The translations under genes and the position numbers were made by a program. The notes beneath the pieces are model-generated. The model was not told the origin of the DNA. It saw only the letters and a program-made list of their open reading frames with translations, and did not search any database. 64,000 nt of DNA from Paraburkholderia largidicola (GTDB lineage: Bacteria > Pseudomonadota > Gammaproteobacteria > Burkholderiales > Burkholderiaceae). Positions 56,708-64,000 of the stretch are shown here, one piece after another (the stretch's first letter is position 1; each line of letters starts with the position of its first letter). The DNA is taken from contig NZ_AP023176.1 of NCBI RefSeq assembly GCF_013426895.1, positions 434,001-498,000 of the forward strand. The letters run 5' to 3'.

Positions 56708-56953
56708 ATGGATATCGAAGGTGCGGTTGGCACGATGACGTTGATGTCGAAGGCGGTTTCGGCTGCGCAGCCAAAGCTTCGCGTGATGCGCCTGGAGGCG
56801 TCGATTGATGGCACAGCGGTCATACTGACTGATGTCGATCTTACCGGGATGGGCATTAGCCGAGAGGTCTGTTATCGGATTACCGTTGCCGAGCTGGTGT
56901 CGGCGATTGAAGTGCATGGGGTCGAGCAGTGGCTTGATTCACTGAGCCGCTGA
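56708..56953 (+). CDS. Small protein, paralogue of the one at 63593
   Basis: Predicted 81 residues, no signal peptide, beta-rich then helical: GAVGTMTLMSKA, VMRLEASIDGTAVILTDVDL, CYRITVAELVSAIEVHG. A paralogue with the same order of blocks occurs at 63593-63886. GGGAGAG precedes the ATG at 56708. Not a family I recognise. The upstream sequence TCGTTTGATC (56672-56681) also recurs 34 bp before the paralogue start. Confidence 0.72.
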   Translation: MDIEGAVGTMTLMSKAVSAAQPKLRVMRLEASIDGTAVILTDVDLTGMGISREVCYRITVAELVSAIEVHGVEQWLDSLSR

Positions 56954-57013
56954 GATCTGTTGCGGTGCGTTCAGGTTGTCGTTGGCATCCGCGATGCGCT
57001 TTTCCGGCTTTGA

Positions 57014-57101
57014 CGTCGCCCCTGTGCGGGGCGGCACAGGGCGACGATTGAAGCACGATCGCCAGCGCGGGTGCCGTCGGCAAGCCTGGTGATCGTGCTT
57101 C
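57014..57101. terminator. Two adjacent hairpins between convergent genes
   Basis: First stem: CGTCGCCCCTGTGC (57014-57027) with GCACAGGGCGACG (57034-57046), one bulge. Second: GAAGCACGATC plus GCCAG (57050-57065) with CTGGTGATCGTGCTTC (57086-57101), one G-T pair. They lie between the small protein gene (+) and the TonB receptor gene (-), the place for a bidirectional terminator. Confidence 0.6.
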
Positions 57102-57107
57102 GAGCGC

Positions 57108-59216
57108 CTAAAACGTATACCGCATTCCACCAAACACGCTGCGCCCCGACCCGGGATAAAAAATCGCCGTGTTAGTGGCAGTACGCGCATTGGCAACCGT
57201 GCTGATATCACTGACATACCGTTTGTTCGTCAGATTTCGGGCGTCGACGAACAGTGACACTCCGTTCCTGAAATCCATCCCGGCTTGCACACCGAGCAGC
57301 GTATAGCCGGGCACGCGCAGCGTATTCGCATCGTCCGCCCAGGCGCCCGCAGGTACCCAGTCCACACTGGCGGCGATATGAAAACCATTCGGCCTTGCGT
57401 AACCGAGCGTCGCCCGCACGACATTCACGGGCACACCCGCAATCCGGTTATTGCCATACTGCGGATCATCCTTGAAGCGGAAGTCGTTCAACGTCCACAC
57501 AGCCGATAACGCGATGCTGTCACCCGCGCCGGGTTGAAACACATCGCGCAACAGATCGACGGAAGCCCCAGCCTCGATACCCTGAATTACCGTACGATTC
57601 GCGTTGAACGTCGTCGCCGGGATATCGGGGTTCGTCGTGTACTGCAGCAACTGGTCCCGCACCATCGACCGATAGGCAGTGATATCCCATGCGAACCGGT
57701 CACGCGTTCCGCGGGTTCCCACTTCAAGCGTCCACGCATGCTGCGATGAAAGCGGCGTGAAGCGCGTCGTGGTGCTGAAAGTCTGCGTGAGATCCGTGAA
57801 GTCCGGCACGTCCTGGCTGCGCGTGATGTCGATAAATGCCTGGATATCGCGAGCAGGTTGCCATAGCAGTCCGAGTTTCGGATTCAAGCCGTTATACGTC
57901 GCGCTCGCGGACTTGTACGTCGGGTCAGCTGCGAGCCCGCCATGATCGACGTATTTGCGCACATCCCGCAACGCCTTGAGGCCTGCCATCACCGCGACAG
58001 TCGGCAGGAAGAACAGACGGTTTTCGACGTACGCTTCATAGTTGTAGGCGCTCTGCGTCGAATCCAGCGTCTGCGCGCCTTTGTTGCCCATTACGTTGAC
58101 GTATTGCCGGGCCTGCGTATTGCCACCGAAGAACCGCGCACCCGCGATCAGATCGTTGCGCATGCCACCGAGTTGCAATGTTGCTGTGTAATGCGGCGCA
58201 ATGCCATAGGTCCAACCATCCTGGTCGATTACCTGGAAGATCGGATGAAAGAGGCTCTTGTGGATCACCCAGCTATCGATGTCGATCTGGCCGGTTTCGA
58301 GCCTGAACGTCGTGCGGTTCGCGATCCGTTCCGTGCGCGTGTTGCGCGCCTGATCGCCGGCGAGCGCGCCTGGTGAAGCTTTGGTCGGATTGTTGAGCGC
58401 GTCGGACAGCGACAACGTACCCGGCACTTGCTGGTTCACGATATACGCGCCGAGATAGAAGCGCGTCTCCACATCGGGGCTGAAGCGGTAGCCGACGTTG
58501 CCGTTGAACTGCTCGTATTGCCCGCGCTCGTGCTGACGGTAGCCGTCGGCGTGATCGACCGTGAACGTGCCGATGAAATCCAGCGGTCCGACGATCCGCG
58601 AAAATTGCGCGCTGCCGCGTATCGTGCCGAAGCTGCCGCCTTCAAGGCGCAGCATGTTCGGTGCCAGTGCGGTGTAGGCGGTCGGCGTCAGGAAGTCAAT
58701 GGCGCCGCCGAGTGTCGATGAACCATAGGCCAGTCCATTGCCGCCTTTGTAGACTTCCACCGATTGCAGCGCGAGCGGATCGATCTGGTAATAGTCGCCA
58801 CTGCCGTCGGCGAGATTGGTCGGAATGCCGTCCTGAAGTATTTCTAGCCCGCGCGTGTGAAACGAGCGTGCAACGCCTGAGCCGCGAACTGAGAGTCGCA
58901 GTTCCTGGCCGTAGCGATTCTGCACATAGACGCCCGGCACCGTCTTCAACACGTCGCGCAACGTGAAAGCATAGGTGCTCGCGTACGATTCGCTGTCGAC
59001 GAAGCCGACTGAGCCGGCTGTCTCGAACAGCTTGCGCCGTTGCTCGCCGACGGTCTGTGAAGTCAGCGACGGTTGCGTCGTGTCCATCACGACGACGGCG
59101 GGCAGTGTCGCTTCCGCGAGCGGCGCTTCGTTCGGACCGCTTTGCGCAAACGCACTGCCCGCGAAGATGAGTGCCGCGCTCGACATCGGGAGGCGTCGGT
59201 TGAGTGGATGATTCAT
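57108..59216 (-). CDS. TonB-dependent outer-membrane receptor
   Basis: Predicted 702 residues with a signal peptide ending near GSAFAQSG. Plug domain features: LRDVLKTVPGVYVQNRYGQ, LSVRGSGVARSFHTRGLEI, LADGSGDYYQIDPLALQSVEVYKGG; the barrel ends in a C-terminal Phe (…GGMRYTF). No FecA-type signalling domain at the N-terminus. GGGGA precedes the ATG. As the last gene of the TonB-ExbBD operon with copper-linked neighbours, a copper-chelate or other metal-chelate ligand is inferred from context only; iron chelates cannot be excluded. Confidence 0.9.
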   Translation of the reverse strand: MNHPLNRRLPMSSAALIFAGSAFAQSGPNEAPLAEATLPAVVVMDTTQPSLTSQTVGEQRRKLFETAGSVGFVDSESYASTYAFTLRDVLKTVPGVYVQNRYGQELRLSVRGSGVARSFHTRGLEILQDGIPTNLADGSGDYYQIDPLALQSVEVYKGGNGLAYGSSTLGGAIDFLTPTAYTALAPNMLRLEGGSFGTIRGSAQFSRIVGPLDFIGTFTVDHADGYRQHERGQYEQFNGNVGYRFSPDVETRFYLGAYIVNQQVPGTLSLSDALNNPTKASPGALAGDQARNTRTERIANRTTFRLETGQIDIDSWVIHKSLFHPIFQVIDQDGWTYGIAPHYTATLQLGGMRNDLIAGARFFGGNTQARQYVNVMGNKGAQTLDSTQSAYNYEAYVENRLFFLPTVAVMAGLKALRDVRKYVDHGGLAADPTYKSASATYNGLNPKLGLLWQPARDIQAFIDITRSQDVPDFTDLTQTFSTTTRFTPLSSQHAWTLEVGTRGTRDRFAWDITAYRSMVRDQLLQYTTNPDIPATTFNANRTVIQGIEAGASVDLLRDVFQPGAGDSIALSAVWTLNDFRFKDDPQYGNNRIAGVPVNVVRATLGYARPNGFHIAASVDWVPAGAWADDANTLRVPGYTLLGVQAGMDFRNGVSLFVDARNLTNKRYVSDISTVANARTATNTAIFYPGSGRSVFGGMRYTF

Positions 59217-59262
59217 GATTGCTGTCCCCTGGTCGTGTGTCGATTGTTGTTGGTCGCCCTAT

Positions 59263-59814
59263 TCATTGCGCCGGTACGAGTCGAACCTGAGGAGCGGGGC
59301 TGTGAACGGTGTGCCAGTCTTGTCCTTCGACGGGAATGTCGGTCCAGTCGCGCTTGCCGTTTTCGCAGGTCTGCACGACAGGGAAATAAAGCGTCTTGCC
59401 CGCAGTGGTGGGCAGCTTCATGACCAGACCGAAGGTGTCATAGAGACTGTCCGGGAGTGGGCCGCCGCGCCATTCGACGGCCGCGACCGCCTTGTCGATC
59501 GTCATCCCATGTTCGAGCTTCAGCGGAGGGTCGATGGAGCGAGTCACGATGCTCACGGTCCAGCCCGGCTTCATTTGCGGCTTGATCGACAGCACGCCAT
59601 CGGGAATCCCGACGCGCAATGCCACCGTTGATGACCCGTCGCATCCGTGCGGGACTTTCAACGATGTTTCGAAATAACTGCCGGCCTTGCCTTGATCCGG
59701 CTGGGCGACGATGTGCGCGTGTGCGCAGCGGCTGGCGACCGTGGCGGCCAGTGCGACGAATACGAAGAGAATGGGCGCGACTACTCGCTGCCCACGCCGT
59801 GGACGTGTGTACAT
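59263..59814 (-). CDS. DUF1775 (YcnI-like) periplasmic copper-binding protein
   Basis: Predicted 183 residues. After the signal peptide the predicted cleavage CAHA/HIVAQ leaves histidine as residue 1 of the mature protein (His34 of the precursor), matching the monohistidine copper site known for YcnI. The DUF1775 fold continues with SLKVPHGCDGSSTVALRVGI and KPGWTVSIVTRSI. AGGAAA precedes the ATG at 59814. It is the second-to-last gene of the TonB operon and would hand copper over in the periplasm. Confidence 0.88.
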   Translation of the reverse strand: MYTRPRRGQRVVAPILFVFVALAATVASRCAHAHIVAQPDQGKAGSYFETSLKVPHGCDGSSTVALRVGIPDGVLSIKPQMKPGWTVSIVTRSIDPPLKLEHGMTIDKAVAAVEWRGGPLPDSLYDTFGLVMKLPTTAGKTLYFPVVQTCENGKRDWTDIPVEGQDWHTVHSPAPQVRLVPAQ

Positions 59815-59868
59815 GTCAGTTTCCTGGAGTCGGTGAATGGTCCGCCGCCGGGCGGCGCACATATCGGA

Positions 59869-60246
59869 TCAGGAAGCGACATGCGGTGGGTCGCGCGACC
59901 ACGCGAAGACATAGCGTCGCAGCGTGGTTGGCGTCGCCGGGGCTTCGACGCAAGTGCCTTCGCTGAACAGCACGGGCAACGGTTTTGCTGACGGCGCGCT
60001 GTGCAGCGGCGGATGGTGCACGAGCAGATCACAGTAGCCGCACGTGCTGTCCGCCCGGTCGCGATGTGCGGCGGGATCATGCGCATGCGAATCCGCGTCC
60101 GGCTGCGTCGAGCAGAGATCGGCGGATAACTGCTGCACGTCCATTGCTGCGCGCAATTGCGTCACGACAGGCGCAGCAATGGCGAGCCAGACCGCAAACA
60201 GGCAGGTCCATGCTATTTGACGAACAGGTGCGCTGGCTCGTGTCAT
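59869..60246 (-). CDS. DUF2946-family protein, copy 1
   Basis: Predicted 125 residues with one N-terminal hydrophobic helix (WTCLFAVWLAIAAPVVTQL) and a periplasmic tail with the signature CGYCDLLVHHPPLHS. Cys and His pairs and an upstream His/Asp-rich loop (PDADSHAHDPAAHRDRAD) suggest metal binding. DUF2946 genes often occur with copper-related TonB systems. A second copy starts this operon (62384-62743). It lies 24 bp downstream of exbD. Confidence 0.8.
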   Translation of the reverse strand: MTRASAPVRQIAWTCLFAVWLAIAAPVVTQLRAAMDVQQLSADLCSTQPDADSHAHDPAAHRDRADSTCGYCDLLVHHPPLHSAPSAKPLPVLFSEGTCVEAPATPTTLRRYVFAWSRDPPHVAS

Positions 60247-60270
60247 GGCGAATCGTTGTGCGGCTATGGT

Positions 60271-60690
60271 CTACATCGCGTTGGGATCGGTGACGAAGCT
60301 GACCTTGGTCAAGCCCGCCGATTGAGCAGCGGACAACAGTCTTGCCACGCGCTCATAACGCACGCCACCGTCTGCTGCGAGCCGTATCTCGGGCTGCGGG
60401 GCAATCTTCGCTGCAGCGGCAAGCCGCCCGACGACAGCCGGATCGTCGAGCGCCTCGCCGTTCCAGCGCATCTCGCCGGCGGCATCGATGGCTACGTCCA
60501 CATGCGCTGTGCGAAGGTCTTCGTGCTGACTGCTCGCGTGTGGCAACTGGACGCGGGCTGCATCGTGAATGACGGGTAACGTGACCATGAAGACGATAAG
60601 CAGCACCAGCATCACGTCAACAAGCGGCGTCATGTTGATTTCGCTGATGACGGCACCTTCGTGGTCGGAAGAAAAAAGATCGATGGCCAT
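60271..60690 (-). CDS. exbD: ExbD-family TonB energy-coupling protein
   Basis: Predicted 139 residues. One N-terminal helix carries the proton-conducting Asp (NMTPLVDVMLVLLIVFMVT), and the periplasmic domain follows (AADGGVRYERVARLLSAAQ). GAGGTGA precedes the ATG at 60690; the frame is open upstream but only as a shadow of exbB. It follows exbB by 5 bp. With ExbB it uses the proton gradient to move TonB. Confidence 0.92.
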   Translation of the reverse strand: MAIDLFSSDHEGAVISEINMTPLVDVMLVLLIVFMVTLPVIHDAARVQLPHASSQHEDLRTAHVDVAIDAAGEMRWNGEALDDPAVVGRLAAAAKIAPQPEIRLAADGGVRYERVARLLSAAQSAGLTKVSFVTDPNAM

Positions 60691-60695
60691 AACAA

Positions 60696-61418
60696 TCACC
60701 TCGCGTTGGCGGTGCGCAATGGCTGGGGCGTCGTCGGGCGCGATGCGCAGGCGGGCGTGGTGCCCGTCAGCAGCAGCAAGTGCAGCGCATGTGCAAAGCG
60801 GCTCAGCCTGGCGACGGTATCCCGGTGCAAGCGTGCCAGTCCGTTGTAGCCCAGCACGGCCGGAATGGCGACGAACAGGCCGAGCGCCGTCATGATCAAC
60901 GCTTCGCCGACCGGCCCCGCCACCTGACCAATGCTCGCCTGACCCACTGTTCCGAGCATCAGCAACGCGTGATAGATGCCCCACACTGTGCCGAACAGAC
61001 CGACGAACGGAGCCGTCGAGCCGATGGATGCCAGCACGGCAAGACCGCGTTGCAGCCGGGAGGCCCTCTCGTCGAGCGACGACTTCAGGTTGCGCAGCAG
61101 CCAGTCGCTCGGATCGACGCGATCTTGCAGCCGGCCGCGGTTCGCCTCGTGATGCGTGGCGGCAGCTTGCGCGGCGCTCGCGAGGTCATGTAGCGGGGTG
61201 CCGGGTCCGCCGAGTCCGCGCAATCCTGTTTCGAAGTCGCTGGCGCGCCAGAACTGCTGTTCTGCAGTTACCACGAGTCGCCTGACGCGCCAGAACTCAA
61301 ACGCTTTGGCGACGATCACGCTCCATGACAGGATCGACATCGCAACCAGGATCGTGGCAATGGCGCGCGTGGCGATGTCGCCTTGCTGCCAGAGGTGGAG
61401 TAGTCCGTATGCGTGCAT
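60696..61418 (-). CDS. exbB: ExbB-family TonB energy-coupling protein
   Basis: Predicted 240 residues with three membrane helices. The MotA/TolQ/ExbB domain is recognised by GLAVLASIGSTAPFVGLFGTVWGIYHAL and GPVGEALIMTALGLFVAIPAVLGYN. AAAGGAG precedes the ATG. Between tonB (13 bp upstream) and exbD (5 bp downstream). Pentameric partner of ExbD. Confidence 0.93.
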   Translation of the reverse strand: MHAYGLLHLWQQGDIATRAIATILVAMSILSWSVIVAKAFEFWRVRRLVVTAEQQFWRASDFETGLRGLGGPGTPLHDLASAAQAAATHHEANRGRLQDRVDPSDWLLRNLKSSLDERASRLQRGLAVLASIGSTAPFVGLFGTVWGIYHALLMLGTVGQASIGQVAGPVGEALIMTALGLFVAIPAVLGYNGLARLHRDTVARLSRFAHALHLLLLTGTTPACASRPTTPQPLRTANAR

Positions 61419-61431
61419 GACCGTGACTCCT

Positions 61432-62235
61432 TTAGTTAGTGAAACCGAATGTGAAAGGGACAGCGGCTGTCGCGCGTTTCACGGTTCCGTCCACGATATG
61501 CGGCGTACAGGTGCTGGCGAGTACGGCGTCGCGGGCGGCATCGTCGAGACGCCTGTAGCCGCTGCTGCGCACGACATGCGCCGATTCGATAGCTCCGCGT
61601 TCATCGATGAGCAGTTGCACGATGGCCGTGCCTGCTTCCTGCAGACGTTTGGACATCGGCGGATAGGGCGGCTTGACCATTGCGCAGTCGAGGCGGTTGA
61701 CGACTGCAATGGCGGCCGTCGGCGGCGATGCGGCGGGCCGGGGCGCGGTCGCAGCGGGTGTCGAAGGCGCCTCGGGTGCGGTCGATGTGCTTGCAGGTGC
61801 CGTGTCCTGTTGCTCCGGCGAATGGATCTGTAGCGTTTGATTCGAGCCGGTCGTGGGGACGACGCGCCGTGATTGTGGTTTGACTTGAGGAGACGGCGGC
61901 GTCGGACGGCGAGCCGGTCGGTGCGCGGCGGCGCGGGGTGGTTGCGCGATATCCTCGCTGTTTTCCTTCGTGTCGCCGCGCGGAATGCTTGGGACCGATG
62001 CGACCGGCGGCGCGCTCAACGTTACTGTCAGGGTTCGAACCGGTTGAACCCGCAACGGCTGCAATGGCTCCGATGGCCGCAAGACGAGTGTCGAGATCAG
62101 ACCCACATGCAGTGCGCAGACGAATGCCACGACGACGCTGAACCGCCGTTCGTGAGCGGAAGGGCGCGTGGTATCAGCGGTGCGATCGATTGCCGACTCA
62201 ATCGCATTTGAGCCCGAGAGTGCGTGTATATCCAT
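61432..62235 (-). CDS. tonB: TonB energy transducer
   Basis: Predicted 267 residues: one membrane helix (FSVVVAFVCALHVGLISTLVL), a Pro/Ala-rich periplasm-spanning linker, and a C-terminal TonB domain (PPYPPMSKRLQEAGTAIVQLLI, VRSSGYRRLDDAARDAV) that touches the receptor's TonB box. Ends in a Cys-containing segment (LASTCTPHIVDG). The ATG at 62235 is preferred to TTG at 62355, since the extra 40 residues are not TonB-like. Head of tonB-exbB-exbD. Confidence 0.9.
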   Translation of the reverse strand: MDIHALSGSNAIESAIDRTADTTRPSAHERRFSVVVAFVCALHVGLISTLVLRPSEPLQPLRVQPVRTLTVTLSAPPVASVPSIPRGDTKENSEDIAQPPRAAAHRPARRPTPPSPQVKPQSRRVVPTTGSNQTLQIHSPEQQDTAPASTSTAPEAPSTPAATAPRPAASPPTAAIAVVNRLDCAMVKPPYPPMSKRLQEAGTAIVQLLIDERGAIESAHVVRSSGYRRLDDAARDAVLASTCTPHIVDGTVKRATAAVPFTFGFTN

Positions 62236-62383
62236 CGCGTTCACCGTTTCGGCGGACACATGCGCGCCCGCCGTCCCCGTTCGCAAAGAGCGGATAGCAA
62301 TTGGGTATTTCCTGAAAGCAGGATGAGCACCGGCCTGCGTCTCTAATGAGCGCAATGCGTCGGACGATGCGCAGGAGTGAAGC

Positions 62384-62743
62384 TCAGGAAAGAACGGGTG
62401 GGCCGCGAGGACGGCCTGACGGATAGTCGCGAACGCTGATGAAAAGCGGGCGCGTCAACGTTGGAACGGTGGCAAGAAGGACCACGCCCGCTCCAGGAGG
62501 TGGCGCGGGCGGAACAGCGAACGCTTGCTGTGCAATGAGATCGCAGTAGCCGCACGCGCTTATAGAAATGCTGGTCGCGTGATGGGACGGGCCTTCTTCG
62601 CGGATGGCGGAACAGTTGACCGCAAATGGCTCGGACACTTTCGCATACGTGACCAGCTGACTGACCAGCGGCACGAACAGGATCAGCCACATGGCGATGA
62701 GGCCAAGCCATGCGGTGCGATGTTTTCGGGCGCGACTGGTCAT
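62384..62743 (-). CDS. DUF2946-family protein, copy 2
   Basis: Predicted 119 residues: an N-terminal hydrophobic helix (WLGLIAMWLILFVPLVSQL) and a short periplasmic part with CGYCDLIAQQ, the DUF2946 signature also seen in copy 1 at 59869. Likely first gene of the TonB operon, 150 bp before tonB. The ATG at 62743 has no good ribosome-binding site. Duplication of DUF2946 within one operon suggests two different partners. Confidence 0.75.
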   Translation of the reverse strand: MTSRARKHRTAWLGLIAMWLILFVPLVSQLVTYAKVSEPFAVNCSAIREEGPSHHATSISISACGYCDLIAQQAFAVPPAPPPGAGVVLLATVPTLTRPLFISVRDYPSGRPRGPPVLS

Positions 62744-62798
62744 GATGTGATGAACAACGTGCGCGAATAAGGACGATCAATGAAGCACAGTGATTGTG

Positions 62799-62846
62799 TC
62801 GCAGAACTGTATGGTTAGAGTAACCGAATGTGAAGGATCGCAGAAC
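62799..62846. promoter_or_regulatory. Direct repeat and inverted repeat upstream of the TonB operon
   Basis: TCGCAGAAC occurs twice in direct order (62799-62807, 62838-62846). Between them lies the perfect inverted repeat GGTTA-GAG-TAACC (62813-62825). All are within 105 bp upstream of the first DUF2946 gene, so they are candidates for a metal-responsive operator. Confidence 0.35.
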
Positions 62847-62898
62847 GTTTCGTTAAGCGAATTGTTCGGTGGATCACGTTTTAATGGCGCGATCAGCG

Positions 62899-63258
62899 TC
62901 AGTCGCTTGCGCTCCGCTGGCGCTGTTGGGTGCTCGGTTTTTTATGTGGCACGCGTTCGCGCCAGTAAGAGTGAAGTCGCGTTACGCCATAGCTATATCC
63001 ATTGACGGCAGGAGGCGGCCCGTAGACTTCGGCCGAAGTTTCGTAGACGACGGGTGCCGGATAGGTTCGTACGGTCGGCGGAGCGTAGGGTTGCGCTTCA
63101 GCAGAGGAATAAGATTCGTACATGACCAGGGGCGGCACGGATATAGAGTCCGGGCTGGGAACGCTCAGGAAGCCACCCGCGTTCGCATGCGGCACTGCGA
63201 CAGAGCACACGCATACTGCTGCGATTTTCACTAGACCTGACGTCGAGGCGTATTTCAT
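62899..63258 (-). CDS. Small secreted proline/tyrosine-rich protein
   Basis: Predicted 119 residues: signal peptide (VKIAAVCVCSVAVPHANA), then a Pro/Tyr/Ser-rich segment (VMYESYSSAEAQPYAPPTVRTYPAPVVYETS) and a basic end (WRERVPHKKPSTQQRQR). No recognised domain. The ATG at 63258 lacks a strong ribosome-binding site. It lies upstream of the TonB operon on the same strand, with a 155-bp gap that holds repeat elements. Confidence 0.6.
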   Translation of the reverse strand: MKYASTSGLVKIAAVCVCSVAVPHANAGGFLSVPSPDSISVPPLVMYESYSSAEAQPYAPPTVRTYPAPVVYETSAEVYGPPPAVNGYSYGVTRLHSYWRERVPHKKPSTQQRQRSASD

Positions 63259-63592
63259 GATGTACCGATTTCGCTTGCCCGTCCGGCGATGTACCGACTG
63301 TGCTAAATCAAAGATAGTCGCTAACGAACAGAACGGAAATACGCTGCAAGTTCTTTTGTAACTGGCGGTAACTATCGTCTGATTACTTTGCCGATCACAC
63401 TGTGCGCTGAGGTATTGCCGATCGAGCCATGACGCGAGTTGAACGAGAGCCGGAAAGATCCTCGCGCCTGAAGGGAATAGTGCAAGAGTGTCAATCGTTA
63501 ATAGCAGACTGCAGGCACCGGATAGTGAAAATGCCTGGAGTGTGGATATTCTTTCGGCTCGTTTGATCTGACAGGAACTCAGGGAGACTCTC
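63259..63592. other. Divergent intergenic region
   Basis: About 330 bp between the small secreted protein (-) and the small paralogue (+). AT-rich around 63300-63380. The motif TCGTTTGATC (63559-63568), shared with the other paralogue, lies here. No further gene seen. Confidence 0.45.
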
Positions 63593-63886
63593 ATGAACAC
63601 GTACAGTGCCGTAGGCACGATTTCGCTATTGTCGAAGACGGGCGAAGCTGTGGGACCCGACGTTCACGAGTTACGCCTGGAGGCCTCCATAGACGGCAAC
63701 GCTTTGCTAATGACCGACGTGGACCGCACTGACCGTGGCGTTTCCCGGAAGAGCTGCTATAGGATCACGGTTGCTGAGCTGGTCTCAGCGATTCAGATGT
63801 ACGGAATCGAGCTGATACCGGAATCAAAGAGGAAAACAATTACTACGCTTTCGGGTTACTGCATTCAGCAGTCGGAAACTGAATAA
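63593..63886 (+). CDS. Small protein, paralogue of the one at 56708
   Basis: Predicted 97 residues. The blocks AVGTISLLSKTGE, LRLEASIDGNALLMTDVD and CYRITVAELVSAIQMYG correspond to those of the 56708 protein, but it has an extra C-terminal stretch (ESKRKTITTLSGYCIQ). AGGGAGA precedes the ATG. No signal peptide. Together the two copies bracket the TonB region. Confidence 0.72.
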   Translation: MNTYSAVGTISLLSKTGEAVGPDVHELRLEASIDGNALLMTDVDRTDRGVSRKSCYRITVAELVSAIQMYGIELIPESKRKTITTLSGYCIQQSETE

Positions 63887-63888
63887 CC

Positions 63889-64000
63889 GAGGTGGCTGGC
63901 TACTTCATGATCAACGAGATTGGATCTGCGTCGAAAGAACAGGCACATGGAATTCAGCAGATCACGATCGCGGTAACGAGTATGGACGAGGTGACACAGC
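63889..64000 (+). CDS. Methyl-accepting chemotaxis protein, fragment of the signalling domain
   Basis: The frame is open from 63883 to the right edge and reads MINEIGSASKEQ from an ATG at 63907, then GIQQITIAVTSMDEVTQ. This is the C-terminal cytoplasmic hairpin of MCPs (compare EIxxASxEQxxGIxQVxxAVxQMDxVTQ). The N-terminal sensor and membrane parts are not upstream, where the small paralogue gene sits, so the gene is 5'-truncated, or the window shows a decayed copy. Confidence 0.65.

Noticed and set aside
57014..57101. Paired hairpins as a REP-like or integron attC element
   Set aside because: They lie between convergent genes and fit a bidirectional terminator; no integrase or further copies were seen.

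Overview
The window is GC-rich DNA with dense short operons. Its gene content (DUF4148 protein, OprB porin, FCD-GntR, LysR and Rrf2 regulators, and the style of the secretion and oxidase genes) points to a betaproteobacterium of the Burkholderiaceae, most like Paraburkholderia or Caballeronia. This placement is inferred from recognised families, not from a search. No rRNA, tRNA, CRISPR array or intact insertion sequence was seen.

Layout. (1) 0-4.2 kb: an OxlT-type MFS carrier, a gamma-glutamyltransferase-family amidohydrolase and an FCD GntR regulator, with two TTGTCGACAA palindromes near the amidohydrolase start. (2) 4.3-5.4 kb: a scar holding an ABC-ATPase 3' remnant and a reductase lacking its ferredoxin domain. 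(3) 5.7-7.6 kb: an old yellow enzyme and a divergent Rrf2 regulator, each preceded by a related inverted repeat. (4) 7.8-12.8 kb: a FAD monooxygenase, a nitronate monooxygenase, a COG4705-like membrane protein and small secreted proteins. (5) 13.0-18.7 kb: a tripartite RND efflux operon with two CTTAAG-N5 direct-repeat boxes upstream. (6) 18.9-26.7 kb: a six-gene iron operon (porin, beta-propeller, DyP peroxidase, FbpABC-like transporter) behind a Fur box. (7) 27.3-31.2 kb: a small membrane protein, a LysR/SDR/pirin unit and an SGNH hydrolase, then an IS1182-type remnant.

(8) 32.6-43.4 kb: a compact type II secretion/type IV pilus-like machine. A transposase-like HTH protein is translationally coupled to GspF, followed by GspE, a PilM/N/O/P-like platform, a cohesin-tailed secretin and three pseudopilins. 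A canonical GspG and a lytic transglycosylase face them on the other strand. Two poly-G tracts appear to carry frameshifts. (9) 44.2-56.6 kb: a likely cargo set of two giant paralogous secreted proteins flanking a di-heme peroxidase, a Tat-signal multicopper oxidase, a small periplasmic protein, a SCO-cytochrome c fusion and a DUF5666 lipoprotein. (10) 57.1-62.7 kb: a TonB/ExbB/ExbD operon with a TonB-dependent receptor, a DUF1775 (YcnI-type) protein whose predicted mature N-terminus is His, and two DUF2946 proteins. (11) Two paralogous ~80-97 aa proteins bracket the TonB region, and the right edge enters a chemotaxis-receptor fragment.

Working model (inference): regions 8-10 form one island. 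The TonB operon brings in copper, the SCO/DUF1775/DUF2946 proteins handle it in the periplasm, the multicopper oxidase and heme peroxidase use metal and redox power, and the dedicated secretion machine exports the oxidase and/or the giant proteins to the surface. The extracellular substrate cannot be read from sequence; metal oxidation such as Mn(II), or oxidation of a phenolic polymer, are the obvious candidates.
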